Positions 7,301 through 14,065 of a stretch of DNA of 19,337 nt are shown one piece after another (position 1 is the stretch's first letter; the number at the start of each line of letters is the position of its first letter). The DNA is from an uncultured Lachnospiraceae bacterium. GTDB taxonomy: Bacteria; Bacillota; Clostridia; Lachnospirales; Lachnospiraceae. Made by a program: the position numbers and the translations under genes. Below the pieces are notes generated by a model. The model was given only the letters and a program-made list of their open reading frames with translations, ran no database searches and was not told the origin of the DNA. The stretch spans positions 1 to 19,337 of the forward strand of contig CAKRWT010000043.1 of assembly GCA_934418125.1 (NCBI GenBank), written 5' to 3'.

Positions 7301-8505
7301 GCGGTTTTTAAGGTGGTTTTGGCTGCTGTCTCCCAATCAGGAACAGAAGTATCTATCAAGCTGCTTAACTGAAACTTATCCAGAAGCTGTATCAGGGCAG
7401 CACTTTCCTCTGCTGTAAAGGTGCCTCCATTTCCCATTCCATCTATCATCGTAAGAAGATTTGTCAGCTCATTGATTCCATTCTCACACTCTGTAATTCC
7501 TGCCTCTAACTTATCATAGGCATCTACCGTTGCCTGGGCTGTGGCTATCTCTGCCGTAAGATGAACCTTTAAGGCTTCCAGGTCAGCCTTTGCCGTAATA
7601 ATCTCTGTCTCTGCGGCAGCAAGCTTCGTCTTGCTTTCTTCCTTCTGCTTCTCTAACTCCGCTTTTCCCTGGGTTATCTTATCCTTATTGTTTGCCAGTT
7701 CCGCCCTGCCATTGGCAAGCTCTGTCTTGGAATCTTCCAGTTCTTTCTGCGCCTCATCCAAGTCTGCCCTGTTATCTGCCAGCTCCTGTTCGGAATCCTG
7801 CAATTCTTTTCGGGCATCCTCCAGGTCTTTCTGTCCATCGTAGACTTCCTGTTTGCTTTCCTCCAGGTCAGCCTGTGTTTCTTCCATCTGTTTATCAATG
7901 GAGCCGAATACCTGCTCGTTTATCTTGTCAATTTTCTCCTGGCTGATAACCACATTGATACTCTCTTCCAGAAGTCCTGTCGCACTGGCAGAAGCAACGC
8001 CCTCGATGCTTTCCAGTTCCGGAATAATGATGTTTTCGGTCATCTGTGTGACCTCTGCCATGGTCATGTTATTTCCACCCACTGCAGCTATCATAACCGG
8101 AAGCATATCCGGATTCAGCTTCATAATAATGGGGCTTCCGATGGAATCATCCCAGTAGCTTTTAATCTGGTCCAGGTTCTCCCGGATTTCCAGCGAAACC
8201 GAGTTCATATCCGTGGTCTGTGAAAATTCCAGGACAACCATGGAATAGTTCTCACTGGATATAGAAGTAATCCCCTCCACATTGCTGACCGTAGCCATAG
8301 AGGACTCTACTGGCTTGGTTACTGCCATTTCCACGGTTTCAGGGCTTGCTCCCGGATAGGGTGTCATGACAATCACATAGGGTAGACTGATACTGGGCAG
8401 TAAGTCCGTTGACATCCTTGTGAAGGACACGATACCCAGTACAATCACAAGCACCACCGCTACCAGTATTGTATAGGGTTTCTTTACACTAAATTTTCCT
8501 AACAT
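4291..8505 (-). CDS. RND efflux permease (HAE1/SwrC type) with long coiled-coil insertion
   Basis: A 1404-aa inner-membrane exporter of the RND superfamily. The AcrB-like plan is visible: TM1 at about 11-30, a porter region with PxxxLPxVxVxTxYPGAS, then a TM bundle (about 700-880). TM4 carries GIGMLVDNSIVVIEN (about 762-776), where AcrB has its proton-relay aspartates; only one Asp is kept. A second porter half and final TM bundle follow, with GIIVNNGIVLVDYTNQLR. Typical AcrB/SwrC proteins have about 1030-1060 residues. The excess is a helical block at about 200-555 rich in A, E, K, Q and L, with heptad-like LEDxxxELxD and later YhgE/Pip-like IxxGxxQLxxG repeats. It sits where AcrB begins its TolC-docking subdomain. 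ATG (8503-8505) has AGGAGAGA upstream. No membrane-fusion or outer-membrane partner is encoded nearby. The substrate is unknown: drugs, bile salts or lipids are possible. Confidence 0.9.
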   Translation of the reverse strand: MLGKFSVKKPYTILVAVVLVIVLGIVSFTRMSTDLLPSISLPYVIVMTPYPGASPETVEMAVTKPVESSMATVSNVEGITSISSENYSMVVLEFSQTTDMNSVSLEIRENLDQIKSYWDDSIGSPIIMKLNPDMLPVMIAAVGGNNMTMAEVTQMTENIIIPELESIEGVASASATGLLEESINVVISQEKIDKINEQVFGSIDKQMEETQADLEESKQEVYDGQKDLEDARKELQDSEQELADNRADLDEAQKELEDSKTELANGRAELANNKDKITQGKAELEKQKEESKTKLAAAETEIITAKADLEALKVHLTAEIATAQATVDAYDKLEAGITECENGINELTNLLTMIDGMGNGGTFTAEESAALIQLLDKFQLSSLIDTSVPDWETAAKTTLKTAIETQRTSVQAQKDALEAQRDSMASMVAMNKQAIAAMQGQLQEANANIEKLDAALQELYKGNLTAAVELANAQTTLSVGELQISSAESQLDAAESQIESGEEQIKSGYEQLDAGADQIADGYKQLEDSAEQLSDALQQILDGEEELQDAWDNAYDQADMNGVLTVEMVENLLTAQNFSMPAGYVTEDGISYLIRVGDKPEDIDSLKSMPILNLEMDDVDVITLGDVADIFMVDNSADIYTNVNGTPGIMISMQKQTGYSTGDVSDKILAKFDELLAENEDLLLITLMDQGVYIDLVMDSIINNILFGAVLAILILILFLKDIRPTAVIACSIPISLITAIVCMYFSGVTLNVISLSGLALGIGMLVDNSIVVIENIYRMRHEGMSAKEAAIQGTSEVAGAIVASTLTTVCVFLPIVFTEGITRQLFVDMGLTIAYSLGASLLVALTVVPAMASKTLRKTKEQKEGRFFAALTNGYQKVLKLALKYKPVVLILVIVLLIVSAIGSYAKGTAFMPEMDSTQMTMSVSLPKDTPLSHTSEVGDEIVERLLAMEDVVDVGAMASTSSMAALTGSGDAATNAVDIYISLKEDKKKSNKELSSDMMELLEDICTEEEAEISIETSSMDMSALGGSGISIQLQGRDLDTLQELAKKVATIVEGVEGTQNVSDGLEETTGELRIIIDRDKAMEHGLTVAQIYQQIAAKLAEATSATTLETTAEDYDIYVKHEGDMALTRSLVENLVIERTKQDGTKEKVNLRDMASFENTVSPNAVNRSDQNRYIGVTAEIADGYNIGLVSDDLEVALQDLKLPEGYRIVMSGENEMINDAMQQIYLMMLLAVIFMYLIMVAQFQSLLSPFIILFTIPLAFTGGFLGLLVSGSELSVIAMIGFVMLAGIIVNNGIVLVDYTNQLRAEGMEKREALLNAGRTRIRPVLMTALTTILALCTMVFSKDMGSEMARPMAVVTIGGLVYGTLLTLIVIPCVYDMFNRDKKKKVTEEEADGIDETIS

Positions 8506-8550
8506 TTTCTCTCTCTCCTGTAGAAATCGAATTTCTTGTCTTTTGTTCGT

Positions 8551-8566
8551 CCGACCAGTCAGTCGG
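8551..8566. promoter_or_regulatory. TetR-type operator of the RND-tetR operon
   Basis: CCGACCAGTCAGTCGG is a near-palindrome (CCGAC/GTCGG half-sites), similar in style to known TetR-family operators. It lies about 15 bp downstream of the -10, where a bound repressor would block initiation or clearance. The match to the TetR encoded in the same operon is inferred from position. Confidence 0.7.
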
Positions 8567-8574
8567 CAAATACC

Positions 8575-8615
8575 AAAAAAAGTATATTGACACTTTTTTC
8601 AAATGTCAATATACT
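8575..8615 (-). terminator. Terminator of the copper operon (hairpin also contains the next promoter)
   Basis: A perfect 12-bp inverted repeat (8604-8615 with 8581-8592) with an 11-nt loop is followed on the minus strand by a T run (8575-8580). It lies 35 nt past the copA stop. The stem is AT-rich but long, and the loop is A-rich. Confidence 0.7.
8581..8609 (-). promoter_or_regulatory. Promoter of the RND-tetR operon, built from the terminator arms
   Basis: On the minus strand TTGACA (8604-8609), a 17-nt spacer and TATACT (8581-8586) form a near-consensus promoter about 75 nt before the pump ATG. Because the two elements are the arms of a perfect inverted repeat, the plus strand also reads TTGACA (8587-8592), 17 nt, TATACT (8610-8615), which would fire antisense into the 3' end of copA. 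Confidence 0.8.
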
Positions 8616-8649
8616 CTCCTGATTGTTTATGATTATTTTAGGATTTTTC

Positions 8650-8859
8650 TTACTGAATCCCCAATACCTGATATCCCTGTTCTTCTACGGTCTCTTTCAA
8701 TTTCTGGTCTGCCACTTCTTCCTTCAGGGTAACCACCGCAGTTCCTTTTTCATGGCTTACCACGGCTTCTGCCACTTCCGGTAATGCCTCTAACACGCCT
8801 TTTACTCTTGCTTCACAGTGTCCGCACATCATGCCTTTAATATTTATTGTTTTTGTCAT
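8650..8859 (-). CDS. Possible internal start giving a free 69-aa CopZ-like chaperone
   Basis: Codon 774 of copA is an in-frame ATG (8857-8859) preceded by TTGGAGG (GGAGG at 8871-8875) with an 11-nt spacer. Translation from it would yield a complete 69-residue HMA protein beginning [15 protein letters not shown]. That is the standard size and start of CopZ copper chaperones. The spacing is a little long, and GGAGG also just encodes Leu-Glu-Glu, so chance is possible. E. coli copA is known to make a separate chaperone from its own gene by frameshifting, which gives precedent for a dual product. Confidence 0.35.
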   Translation of the reverse strand: MTKTINIKGMMCGHCEARVKGVLEALPEVAEAVVSHEKGTAVVTLKEEVADQKLKETVEEQGYQVLGIQ

Positions 8860-11178
8860 TTCGTCTTTTTCCTCCAACTGTTGTAATTGTACTGCTTTTC
8901 GTTTCTTATCTTTTCCCGCCTGATAAATATCTACCAGATTCAGCCGCAGCGCATTGGACACTACGCAGAAGCTGCTCAGGCTCATGGCAGCTGCCCCAAA
9001 CATCGGGTTCAGAGTCAGTCCCAGTGGAATAAAGACACCTGCTGCCAGCGGAATCCCTATGGTGTTATAGAAAAATGCCCAGAACAGGTTCTCATGGATA
9101 TTTTTAAGGGCTGCCCGGCTTAACCGGATAGCTGCCGGTACATCCAGCAGTCTGCTCTTCATCAACACGATATCTGCCGCATCAATGGCTACATCGGTTC
9201 CTGCTCCGATGGCAATTCCGATATCGGCTCTGGTAAGTGCCGGCGCATCATTGATACCATCTCCTACCATGGCCACCTTACCTTTTTCCTTCAATCGTCT
9301 GATAACGCTCTCTTTTCCTTCCGGCAATACTCCTGCGATAACCTCATCTACCCCTGCCTGTCTGCCGATTGCCTGGGCAGTTCTCTCATTATCGCCGGTC
9401 AACATAACTACACTGATGCCCATATTACGCAGTTGCTTAATCGCTTCCGCGCTGTCTTCTTTCATCACATCTGCTACGGCAATGATACCAAGAAGGATAT
9501 CCTCTCTGGCAAACAACAGCGGTGTTTTTCCTTCCATGGCAAACTTCTGCGCTGCCTCTTCTATCTGTCCACTTATCGTTATCTGTTCTGCCAGATACCG
9601 CAGGCTGCCGCCCAGTAACCGGCTGCCATCCTTGGTGGCACGCAGACCATTTCCCGGCAATGCCGTAAATTCCTCTACCGGTTCCGGCTTTAATCCCTCT
9701 TCCTGTGCTTTCAGCAGAATCGCCCTGGCAAGGGGATGTTCACTCTGTTGCTCCAGATTATAGGCAAACTGTAACAATTCGCCTGCCTCCACGCCGGGTG
9801 TGGGATAAATATCTGTTACCTTTGGTTCGCCTGCCGTAATGGTTCCGGTCTTGTCCAAGGCAACTATCTGCACCTTGCCTGCCTCTTCCAGAGAGACTGC
9901 GTTCTTATATAAAATACCGTTCTTTGCGCCCTTTCCATTTCCTACCATAATAGCAACCGGTGTTGCCAGTCCCAGGGCGCAGGGGCAACTGATAACTAAT
10001 ACGGAAATACCTCTGGCAATGGCAAAGCCAAATTCTTTTCCCAGAAGGAACCATACTATCGTGGTTACCACAGCTATGGTGATTACCATAGGGACAAACA
10101 CTCCGGAAACTTTATCGGCTACCTTGGCAATCGGTGCCTTGGTGGCTGCCGCATCACTGACCATCTGGATAATCTGGGAAAGGGTAGTATCCTCCCCGAC
10201 TCTGGTTGCCTGGCATTTTAAAAATCCGGACTGATTGATGGTGGCTGCCGAAACCATATCGCCCTCTTCTTTATCTACCGGAATACTTTCGCCGGTCAGG
10301 GCAGATTCGTTTACCGCACTGTGTCCTTCCAGAATCCTGCCGTCTACCGGAATGTTCTCTCCCGGACGTACCACGAAAATATCATCCTTCTGTACCTGTT
10401 CAATCGACAGGGTCTGCTCTTTGCCATCCCTTATAACATTGGCTGTCTTAGGTGCCAGCTTCATCAGGCTCTTCAAAGCATCCGTTGTCTTTCCCTTTGA
10501 CCGGGCTTCTAACATCTTACCTACGGTAATCAGTGTCAGAATCATGGCTGCCGATTCAAAGTAGAAGTCCATCATATAACCCATGACGGCTTCGCTGTCC
10601 CCTGCCACCTGTGCTGCGGTCATGGCAAACAGGGCAAAGGTACTGTAAAGAAACGCTGCCGCTGAACCAAGTGCTACCAGCGTATCCATGTTTGGCGCCC
10701 CATGGAACAGGCTCTTAAAACCGGATAGGAAAAACTTCTGGTTGATTACCATAATAATAATGGTCAGCAAAAGCTGTGTTAAACCCATTGCCACATGGTT
10801 GTCCTGATAAAAGGAAGGGAGCGGCCAGCCCCACATCATGTGCCCCATGGAAAAATACATTAACACGAAAAGGAACCCTACTGACCACAACAGTCGTTTT
10901 TTTAACAGTGGAGTCTCTTTATCTGCCAGTGCTTCCTCTGCCTCGGACAATGCCTGGGCACTCTTTTTTTCCTGTCCGTGCTGTTTTGCTGAGGCTCCAT
11001 ACCCAGCGGCTCTAACCGCATCAATTACCATATGCTCACTGGCTTCCCCTTCCACACCCATAGAATTGGTCAGCAGACTGACGGAACAGGCTGTTACACC
11101 GGGAACTTTGGACACTGCTTTTTCCACCCTGGCACTGCAGGCTGCACAACTCATCCCCGTAACATTGTATTGCTTCAT
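8650..11178 (-). CDS. copA: Copper-exporting P1B-type ATPase CopA with N- and C-terminal HMA domains
   Basis: An 842-aa copper(I)-transporting ATPase of the plasma membrane. In order it shows: HMA1 with GMSCAAC (Cys11, Cys14); TM helices; an actuator loop with TGES; TM6 metal site CPC (398-400); phosphorylation motif DKTGTIT (Asp442); the hinge [10 protein letters not shown]; a YN pair in TM7 (FFYNTIGIP); and MSLSS in TM8. The CPC/YN/MxxSS set is that of the Cu+ group P1B-1. A second HMA (GMMCGHC, Cys785 and Cys788) is fused at the C-terminus, after a charged linker; many CopA proteins lack this. ATG has GGAGG 7 nt upstream. It is 24 nt downstream of the small HMA gene and shares its CsoR-like promoter. 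An internal start could release the C-terminal HMA as a free chaperone. Confidence 0.95.
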   Translation of the reverse strand: MKQYNVTGMSCAACSARVEKAVSKVPGVTACSVSLLTNSMGVEGEASEHMVIDAVRAAGYGASAKQHGQEKKSAQALSEAEEALADKETPLLKKRLLWSVGFLFVLMYFSMGHMMWGWPLPSFYQDNHVAMGLTQLLLTIIIMVINQKFFLSGFKSLFHGAPNMDTLVALGSAAAFLYSTFALFAMTAAQVAGDSEAVMGYMMDFYFESAAMILTLITVGKMLEARSKGKTTDALKSLMKLAPKTANVIRDGKEQTLSIEQVQKDDIFVVRPGENIPVDGRILEGHSAVNESALTGESIPVDKEEGDMVSAATINQSGFLKCQATRVGEDTTLSQIIQMVSDAAATKAPIAKVADKVSGVFVPMVITIAVVTTIVWFLLGKEFGFAIARGISVLVISCPCALGLATPVAIMVGNGKGAKNGILYKNAVSLEEAGKVQIVALDKTGTITAGEPKVTDIYPTPGVEAGELLQFAYNLEQQSEHPLARAILLKAQEEGLKPEPVEEFTALPGNGLRATKDGSRLLGGSLRYLAEQITISGQIEEAAQKFAMEGKTPLLFAREDILLGIIAVADVMKEDSAEAIKQLRNMGISVVMLTGDNERTAQAIGRQAGVDEVIAGVLPEGKESVIRRLKEKGKVAMVGDGINDAPALTRADIGIAIGAGTDVAIDAADIVLMKSRLLDVPAAIRLSRAALKNIHENLFWAFFYNTIGIPLAAGVFIPLGLTLNPMFGAAAMSLSSFCVVSNALRLNLVDIYQAGKDKKRKAVQLQQLEEKDEMTKTINIKGMMCGHCEARVKGVLEALPEVAEAVVSHEKGTAVVTLKEEVADQKLKETVEEQGYQVLGIQ

Positions 11179-11202
11179 AGATTAACCTCCAACTTTTTCC
11201 TG

Positions 11203-11457
11203 TTATTTACCAAACAGGGAAAATTTCTTCTTCTCATAATTTTCTGACTGAATATCCATGACTTTATAACCGATTTTTTCTACTTCTGCCCTTACTTTTT
11301 CCTCATCCAAAAGCTCCTCTGAAAGAATCTCTGTCTCACCCTTTTTATGGGAAGAGGTTACCTTCTTTACCTGAAAGTTCTGTCGAATCACATCATTCAT
11401 GTGGCTCTCACACATGCCGCACATCATGCCATCAATTTTTAATACTGTTTTAATCAT
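11203..11457 (-). CDS. Small HMA-domain metallochaperone, CopZ-like
   Basis: An 84-aa cytosolic protein with a single heavy-metal-associated domain: beta strand, GMMCGMCE metal loop (CxxC at about residues 13-16), helix, and a final strand with KIGYKVMDI. A short basic tail ending KKKFSLFGK follows and is not part of the fold. Such proteins carry Cu(I) to the HMA domains of CopA. The first gene of the copper operon, it has a GAGG site 7 nt before ATG and a promoter with CsoR-like operators upstream. The metal is inferred from the neighbour. Confidence 0.85.
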   Translation of the reverse strand: MIKTVLKIDGMMCGMCESHMNDVIRQNFQVKKVTSSHKKGETEILSEELLDEEKVRAEVEKIGYKVMDIQSENYEKKKFSLFGK

Positions 11458-11520
11458 AAGTATGCCTCACTTTCTATCCTTATATGAATTATCATTATCT
11501 TTTTACCAGTCTGTAGTTAT

Positions 11521-11537
11521 ATACCCCCATCCGGTAT
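11521..11537. promoter_or_regulatory. CsoR-like copper operator, copy 1
   Basis: ATACCCCCATCCGGTAT lies just downstream of the -10. ATACC and GGTAT are inverted ends around a C-rich core, the style of CsoR/copper operators in Firmicutes. It repeats at 11547-11563 with 14 of 17 or better identity. Confidence 0.6.
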
Positions 11538-11543
11538 CTATAC

Positions 11544-11570
11544 ATTATACCCCCACCCAGTATTTGTCAA
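11544..11570 (-). promoter_or_regulatory. Promoter of the copper operon
   Basis: Perfect TTGACA (11565-11570) and perfect TATAAT (11544-11549), but only 15 nt apart. The operator repeats overlap it. The short spacing would weaken the constitutive promoter. Confidence 0.6.
11547..11563. promoter_or_regulatory. CsoR-like copper operator, copy 2
   Basis: ATACCCCCACCCAGTAT is a direct repeat of the site at 11521-11537, 26 bp away centre to centre. It occupies the spacer between -35 and -10, so a bound repressor would mask the promoter. No csoR or copY gene is present in the window; the regulator must be encoded elsewhere. Confidence 0.6.
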
Positions 11571-11594
11571 TCCTTGTATCTGAAAAAATATTTC

Positions 11595-11635
11595 AAAAAA
11601 ACACTGCAAAACAGGTTGCCCTATCTTGCAGTGTT
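11595..11635 (-). terminator. Terminator of the CarD-family gene
   Basis: A 16-bp stem (11620-11635 with 11600-11615, two G-T wobbles) closed by a GCAA tetraloop, followed by a T run on the minus strand, 6 nt after the carD-like stop. It insulates the copper promoter. Confidence 0.9.
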
Positions 11636-11641
11636 CTATTC

Positions 11642-12166
11642 TTACACTGTCAGTTTTTCTCTCTTTTGTTGATTTATGGATTCCTTAATCAGTTCATCTA
11701 CCTCATCCGCATTCCGATGCAGGGCAAATCCCAGCTCTGAATACAGATTATTCTGCGCCAGCTTAAAATACCGGTCGTCTACTGCTGTATTTTTCTTTCC
11801 TTGCTCTAACCGTTTGCTTTTACGCATATATAAGGTTTTGATAATACCAACTAATTCATCGGGATTACAGGAGCGAATCACTTCTTTGAATTTCTGTTCC
11901 CGTTGTTTTTCATTCTCTATCCAGATTTCTGCAATCTCTGGTATGTTCTCTATAACTTTGAGGGCATCCGTTTCATTCATTGCCTTTCGGACGTGGCTGT
12001 CTGCCGTATCCGTAGGCATATAAATTTTCCCACTCTTATCATTTATCGGAATGAGCAGATAATATAATCTTTTCTTATCCGCTCCGGAAACATCCAGATG
12101 CATAATCTTTTCAATCCTGCAGACACCACTGAACGGCTTTACGATATACTCACCAACTTCGTACAC
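11642..12166 (-). CDS. CarD/CdnL-family transcription regulator
   Basis: A 174-aa protein. The N-terminal CarD/TRCF RNA-polymerase-interaction domain covers about residues 1-65 (VGEYIVKPFSGVCRIEKI, then YYLLIPINDKSGKIYMPTD). A helical C-terminal part (NPDELVGIIKTLYMRKSKRLEQGKK) matches the DNA-contacting CdnL C-terminal domain. Family members bind the RNA polymerase beta subunit and stabilise open complexes at many promoters, notably rRNA promoters in actinobacteria and myxobacteria. Start is GTG (12164-12166) with GGGAGG 8 nt upstream. It stands alone, with its own promoter and strong terminator; I see no functional tie to the copper genes. Confidence 0.87.
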   Translation of the reverse strand: MYEVGEYIVKPFSGVCRIEKIMHLDVSGADKKRLYYLLIPINDKSGKIYMPTDTADSHVRKAMNETDALKVIENIPEIAEIWIENEKQREQKFKEVIRSCNPDELVGIIKTLYMRKSKRLEQGKKNTAVDDRYFKLAQNNLYSELGFALHRNADEVDELIKESINQQKREKLTV

Positions 12167-12198
12167 AGTCCTTACCTCCCTCTTCTTTCATCTTCTTT

Positions 12199-12228
12199 AT
12201 TTTATCACGAATCAGAGAGACTTTTCAA
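12199..12228 (-). promoter_or_regulatory. Promoter of the CarD-family gene
   Basis: TTGAAA (12223-12228), an 18-nt spacer and TAAAAT (12199-12204), the latter preceded by TGA as an extended -10, 32 nt before the GTG start. Confidence 0.55.
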
Positions 12229-12263
12229 AAGGCAGAATGTACGAATCCTTGGCACATGATACC

Positions 12264-12276
12264 GGGCAAATTGCCC
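12264..12276. repeat. Short inverted repeat after the symporter gene
   Basis: GGGCAAATTGCCC is a perfect palindrome 24 nt past the symporter stop. It has no T run on the minus strand, so it is at best a weak terminator or processing site. Confidence 0.3.
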
Positions 12277-12299
12277 AAATTCTAATTTTACAATAAATT

Positions 12300-13730
12300 T
12301 TACTTTTCAATATGCTTCTTCGCTTCGAAGAATTCTTTGGTTCCCTTTGCTACCAGACCACTTAATGCAAAGAGGGCAATCATGTTCGGCAGTGCCATCA
12401 ATCCATTAAAGATATCAGCAATGGTCCATACCGCAGACACAGTCATGTAAGGTCCGATAAAGACTGCCACGATATATACCCAACGATAGCCTTTTACGAC
12501 ACCCATCTTACCATTAGTCAGGTACTCCAGACAACGCTCGGAATAATAGTCCCATCCAAGAATGGTTGTAAAGGCAAAGAAGACCAGACATATCATCAGG
12601 ATAAAGGCCGAAACCTTTGCCGGGAATGGCAGACCATTCTGGAACGCATAGGTTGTTACCTGTACACCTTCCAGCCCTTCTACCTGCCATGCACCTGTCA
12701 TAACAATGGATAATCCTGTCATGGTACAGATTACAATGGTGTCCAGAAAAGTACCGGTCATAGATACCAGTCCCTGACGAACCGGCTCCTTTGTCTGTGC
12801 TGCTGCCGCTGCAATCGGCGCAGACCCAAGACCCGCTTCGTTCGAGAAGATACCTCTGGCAACACCCTTCTGCATTGCCACAATCATACTTCCTACCAGA
12901 CCACCGGTAACTGCCTTCGGATTAAAGGCCGCTTTCACAATCAGAACAATGGCTGCCGGTAACTTTGTAATATTTAACACAATCAGAACCAGCGCAAAAA
13001 CCACATAAATAATCGCCATAAACGGAACAATGACCTGTGCCACATTGGCAATTCTCTTAATACCACCGATAACGACCAGGGCTACACAAAGTGCCAGTAC
13101 CAGGGATGCAATGACAACTGCCCAGGAATAGGTTCCGATTCCCGGAATCACAATGGTATTCAGCTTATCCGGGTCAAAAAAGTTCTGGACCGCAGATGCA
13201 ATACCATTTACCTGGGTAAAGGTACCGATTCCCATCAGACCTACACATACACCGAAGAAAGCGAAAATCTTGGCAAGCCATTTGAAATTCATGTTGAATT
13301 TCTCACCCATACCCTTTTCAATATAATAAAATGGTCCACCCAGTGCATGATTATCTTTGTCTACGACACGATATTTTACTGCCAGGAAACCTTCCGCATA
13401 TTTGGTTGCCATTCCAAAAAAGGCTGCTACTACCATCCAGAAAATGGCTCCCGGACCACCAGCACAGATAGCCGTTGCCACACCTACAATATTACCGGTT
13501 CCAATGGTTGCGGATAACGCCGTACAAAGAGCTCCAAAGGACGTTACCTCTCCTTCTCCCTCTTCCTCATTCTTTACCATCCATTTCAATGCTAATGGAA
13601 GTCTCTTTACCTGAATCAGTCCACTTCGGAAAGTCAGCAGAATACCTCCTACAAGAATCAGCACCATCAATGGTACGCCCCAGACAAAATTGTCTATGGC
13701 TGTCAGCCACGCATTAATTGTTGACCACAT
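12300..13730 (-). CDS. Sodium:alanine/glycine symporter, AGCS family (AlsT-like)
   Basis: A 476-aa polytopic membrane protein that imports small neutral amino acids with sodium. The family core is plain: SATIGTGNIVGVATAI (about 73-88), then the AGCS signature GGPGAIFWMVVAAFFGMATKYAE (about 91-113), GGPFYYIEKGMG, and SNEAGLGSAPIAAAAA later. Length and a short cytosolic C-terminus fit AlsT/DagA. ATG (13728-13730) has AAGGAG upstream. The gene is preceded by a tandem glycine riboswitch and terminator, so glycine is the likely main substrate or at least the controlling signal. Confidence 0.93.
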   Translation of the reverse strand: MWSTINAWLTAIDNFVWGVPLMVLILVGGILLTFRSGLIQVKRLPLALKWMVKNEEEGEGEVTSFGALCTALSATIGTGNIVGVATAICAGGPGAIFWMVVAAFFGMATKYAEGFLAVKYRVVDKDNHALGGPFYYIEKGMGEKFNMNFKWLAKIFAFFGVCVGLMGIGTFTQVNGIASAVQNFFDPDKLNTIVIPGIGTYSWAVVIASLVLALCVALVVIGGIKRIANVAQVIVPFMAIIYVVFALVLIVLNITKLPAAIVLIVKAAFNPKAVTGGLVGSMIVAMQKGVARGIFSNEAGLGSAPIAAAAAQTKEPVRQGLVSMTGTFLDTIVICTMTGLSIVMTGAWQVEGLEGVQVTTYAFQNGLPFPAKVSAFILMICLVFFAFTTILGWDYYSERCLEYLTNGKMGVVKGYRWVYIVAVFIGPYMTVSAVWTIADIFNGLMALPNMIALFALSGLVAKGTKEFFEAKKHIEK

Positions 13731-13771
13731 TTGTCATTTCTCCTTCCTTTTAGCAGACATTGCGTGACCAT

Positions 13772-13806
13772 AAAAAAAGATAGAAATCCAATAAGACTCC
13801 TATCTT
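13772..13806 (-). terminator. Expression-platform terminator of the glycine riboswitch
   Basis: Minus-strand arms 13795-13806 and 13777-13789 pair (AAGATAG/CTATCTT extended by G-T pairs) around a short AT loop and end in seven T residues. It sits between the aptamers and the symporter start, the place for transcription attenuation. Confidence 0.8.
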
Positions 13807-13839
13807 CTCTATCCTTAAACGGTCAATTCTTTTGTATTT

Positions 13840-14005
13840 CTCCGTCCTTTTGCCTGAGAGATTGGGTGTTACCACCTTTGCACCTTCGGCACTCATCAAT
13901 GAGATTCTCCAGAGTCACATCCATCTACAGTCTTCACCTGAGTGGTACCTGAGAGTGTTACTCCTTCGGTGCATTTTAATGCTTTCCTGCAGACTTCGTC
14001 TGTCT
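13840..14005 (-). ncRNA. Tandem glycine riboswitch (gcvT motif)
   Basis: Two consecutive aptamers are visible on the minus strand. The first has ACCGAAGG (13963-13970) followed by CTCTCAGG (13948-13955). The second has GCCGAAGG (13883-13890) followed by CTCTCAGG (13853-13860) and GCAAAAGGACGGAG. These paired phrases are the hallmark of gcvT glycine aptamers, and the two are joined by the usual short linker. A terminator follows, so control is by transcription attenuation. Whether glycine turns the symporter on or off was not worked out; I did not find a convincing antiterminator by eye. Confidence 0.92.
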
Positions 14006-14036
14006 ATATGTTTTATTTTTGTTACACACAAAATAC

Positions 14037-14065
14037 AATGTATTACTTTTCTTCCTGTTTGTCAA
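14037..14065 (-). promoter_or_regulatory. Promoter of the riboswitch-symporter unit
   Basis: TTGACA (14060-14065), 17 nt, TACATT (14037-14042). The -35 lies within the last codons of the TtcA-like gene (Leu-Asp-Lys) and the -10 overlaps the end of its stop region, so the two units are packed with no spare DNA. Confidence 0.55.

Noticed and set aside
6840..7900. Repeated short DNA words that looked like a tandem repeat or CRISPR-like array
   Set aside because: They come from heptad-like coiled-coil coding repeats in one open frame; there are no constant repeats with unique spacers.
9185..9763. A 192-codon plus-strand open frame inside copA
   Set aside because: It is a shadow of copA codon use on the other strand; its composition is low-complexity Ser/Ala/Pro/Ile and no start signals are seen.
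11544..11570. MerR-type copper promoter (CueR style)
   Set aside because: MerR-type promoters have long 19-20 bp spacers; this one is short, and its repeats are C-rich CsoR-style sites.
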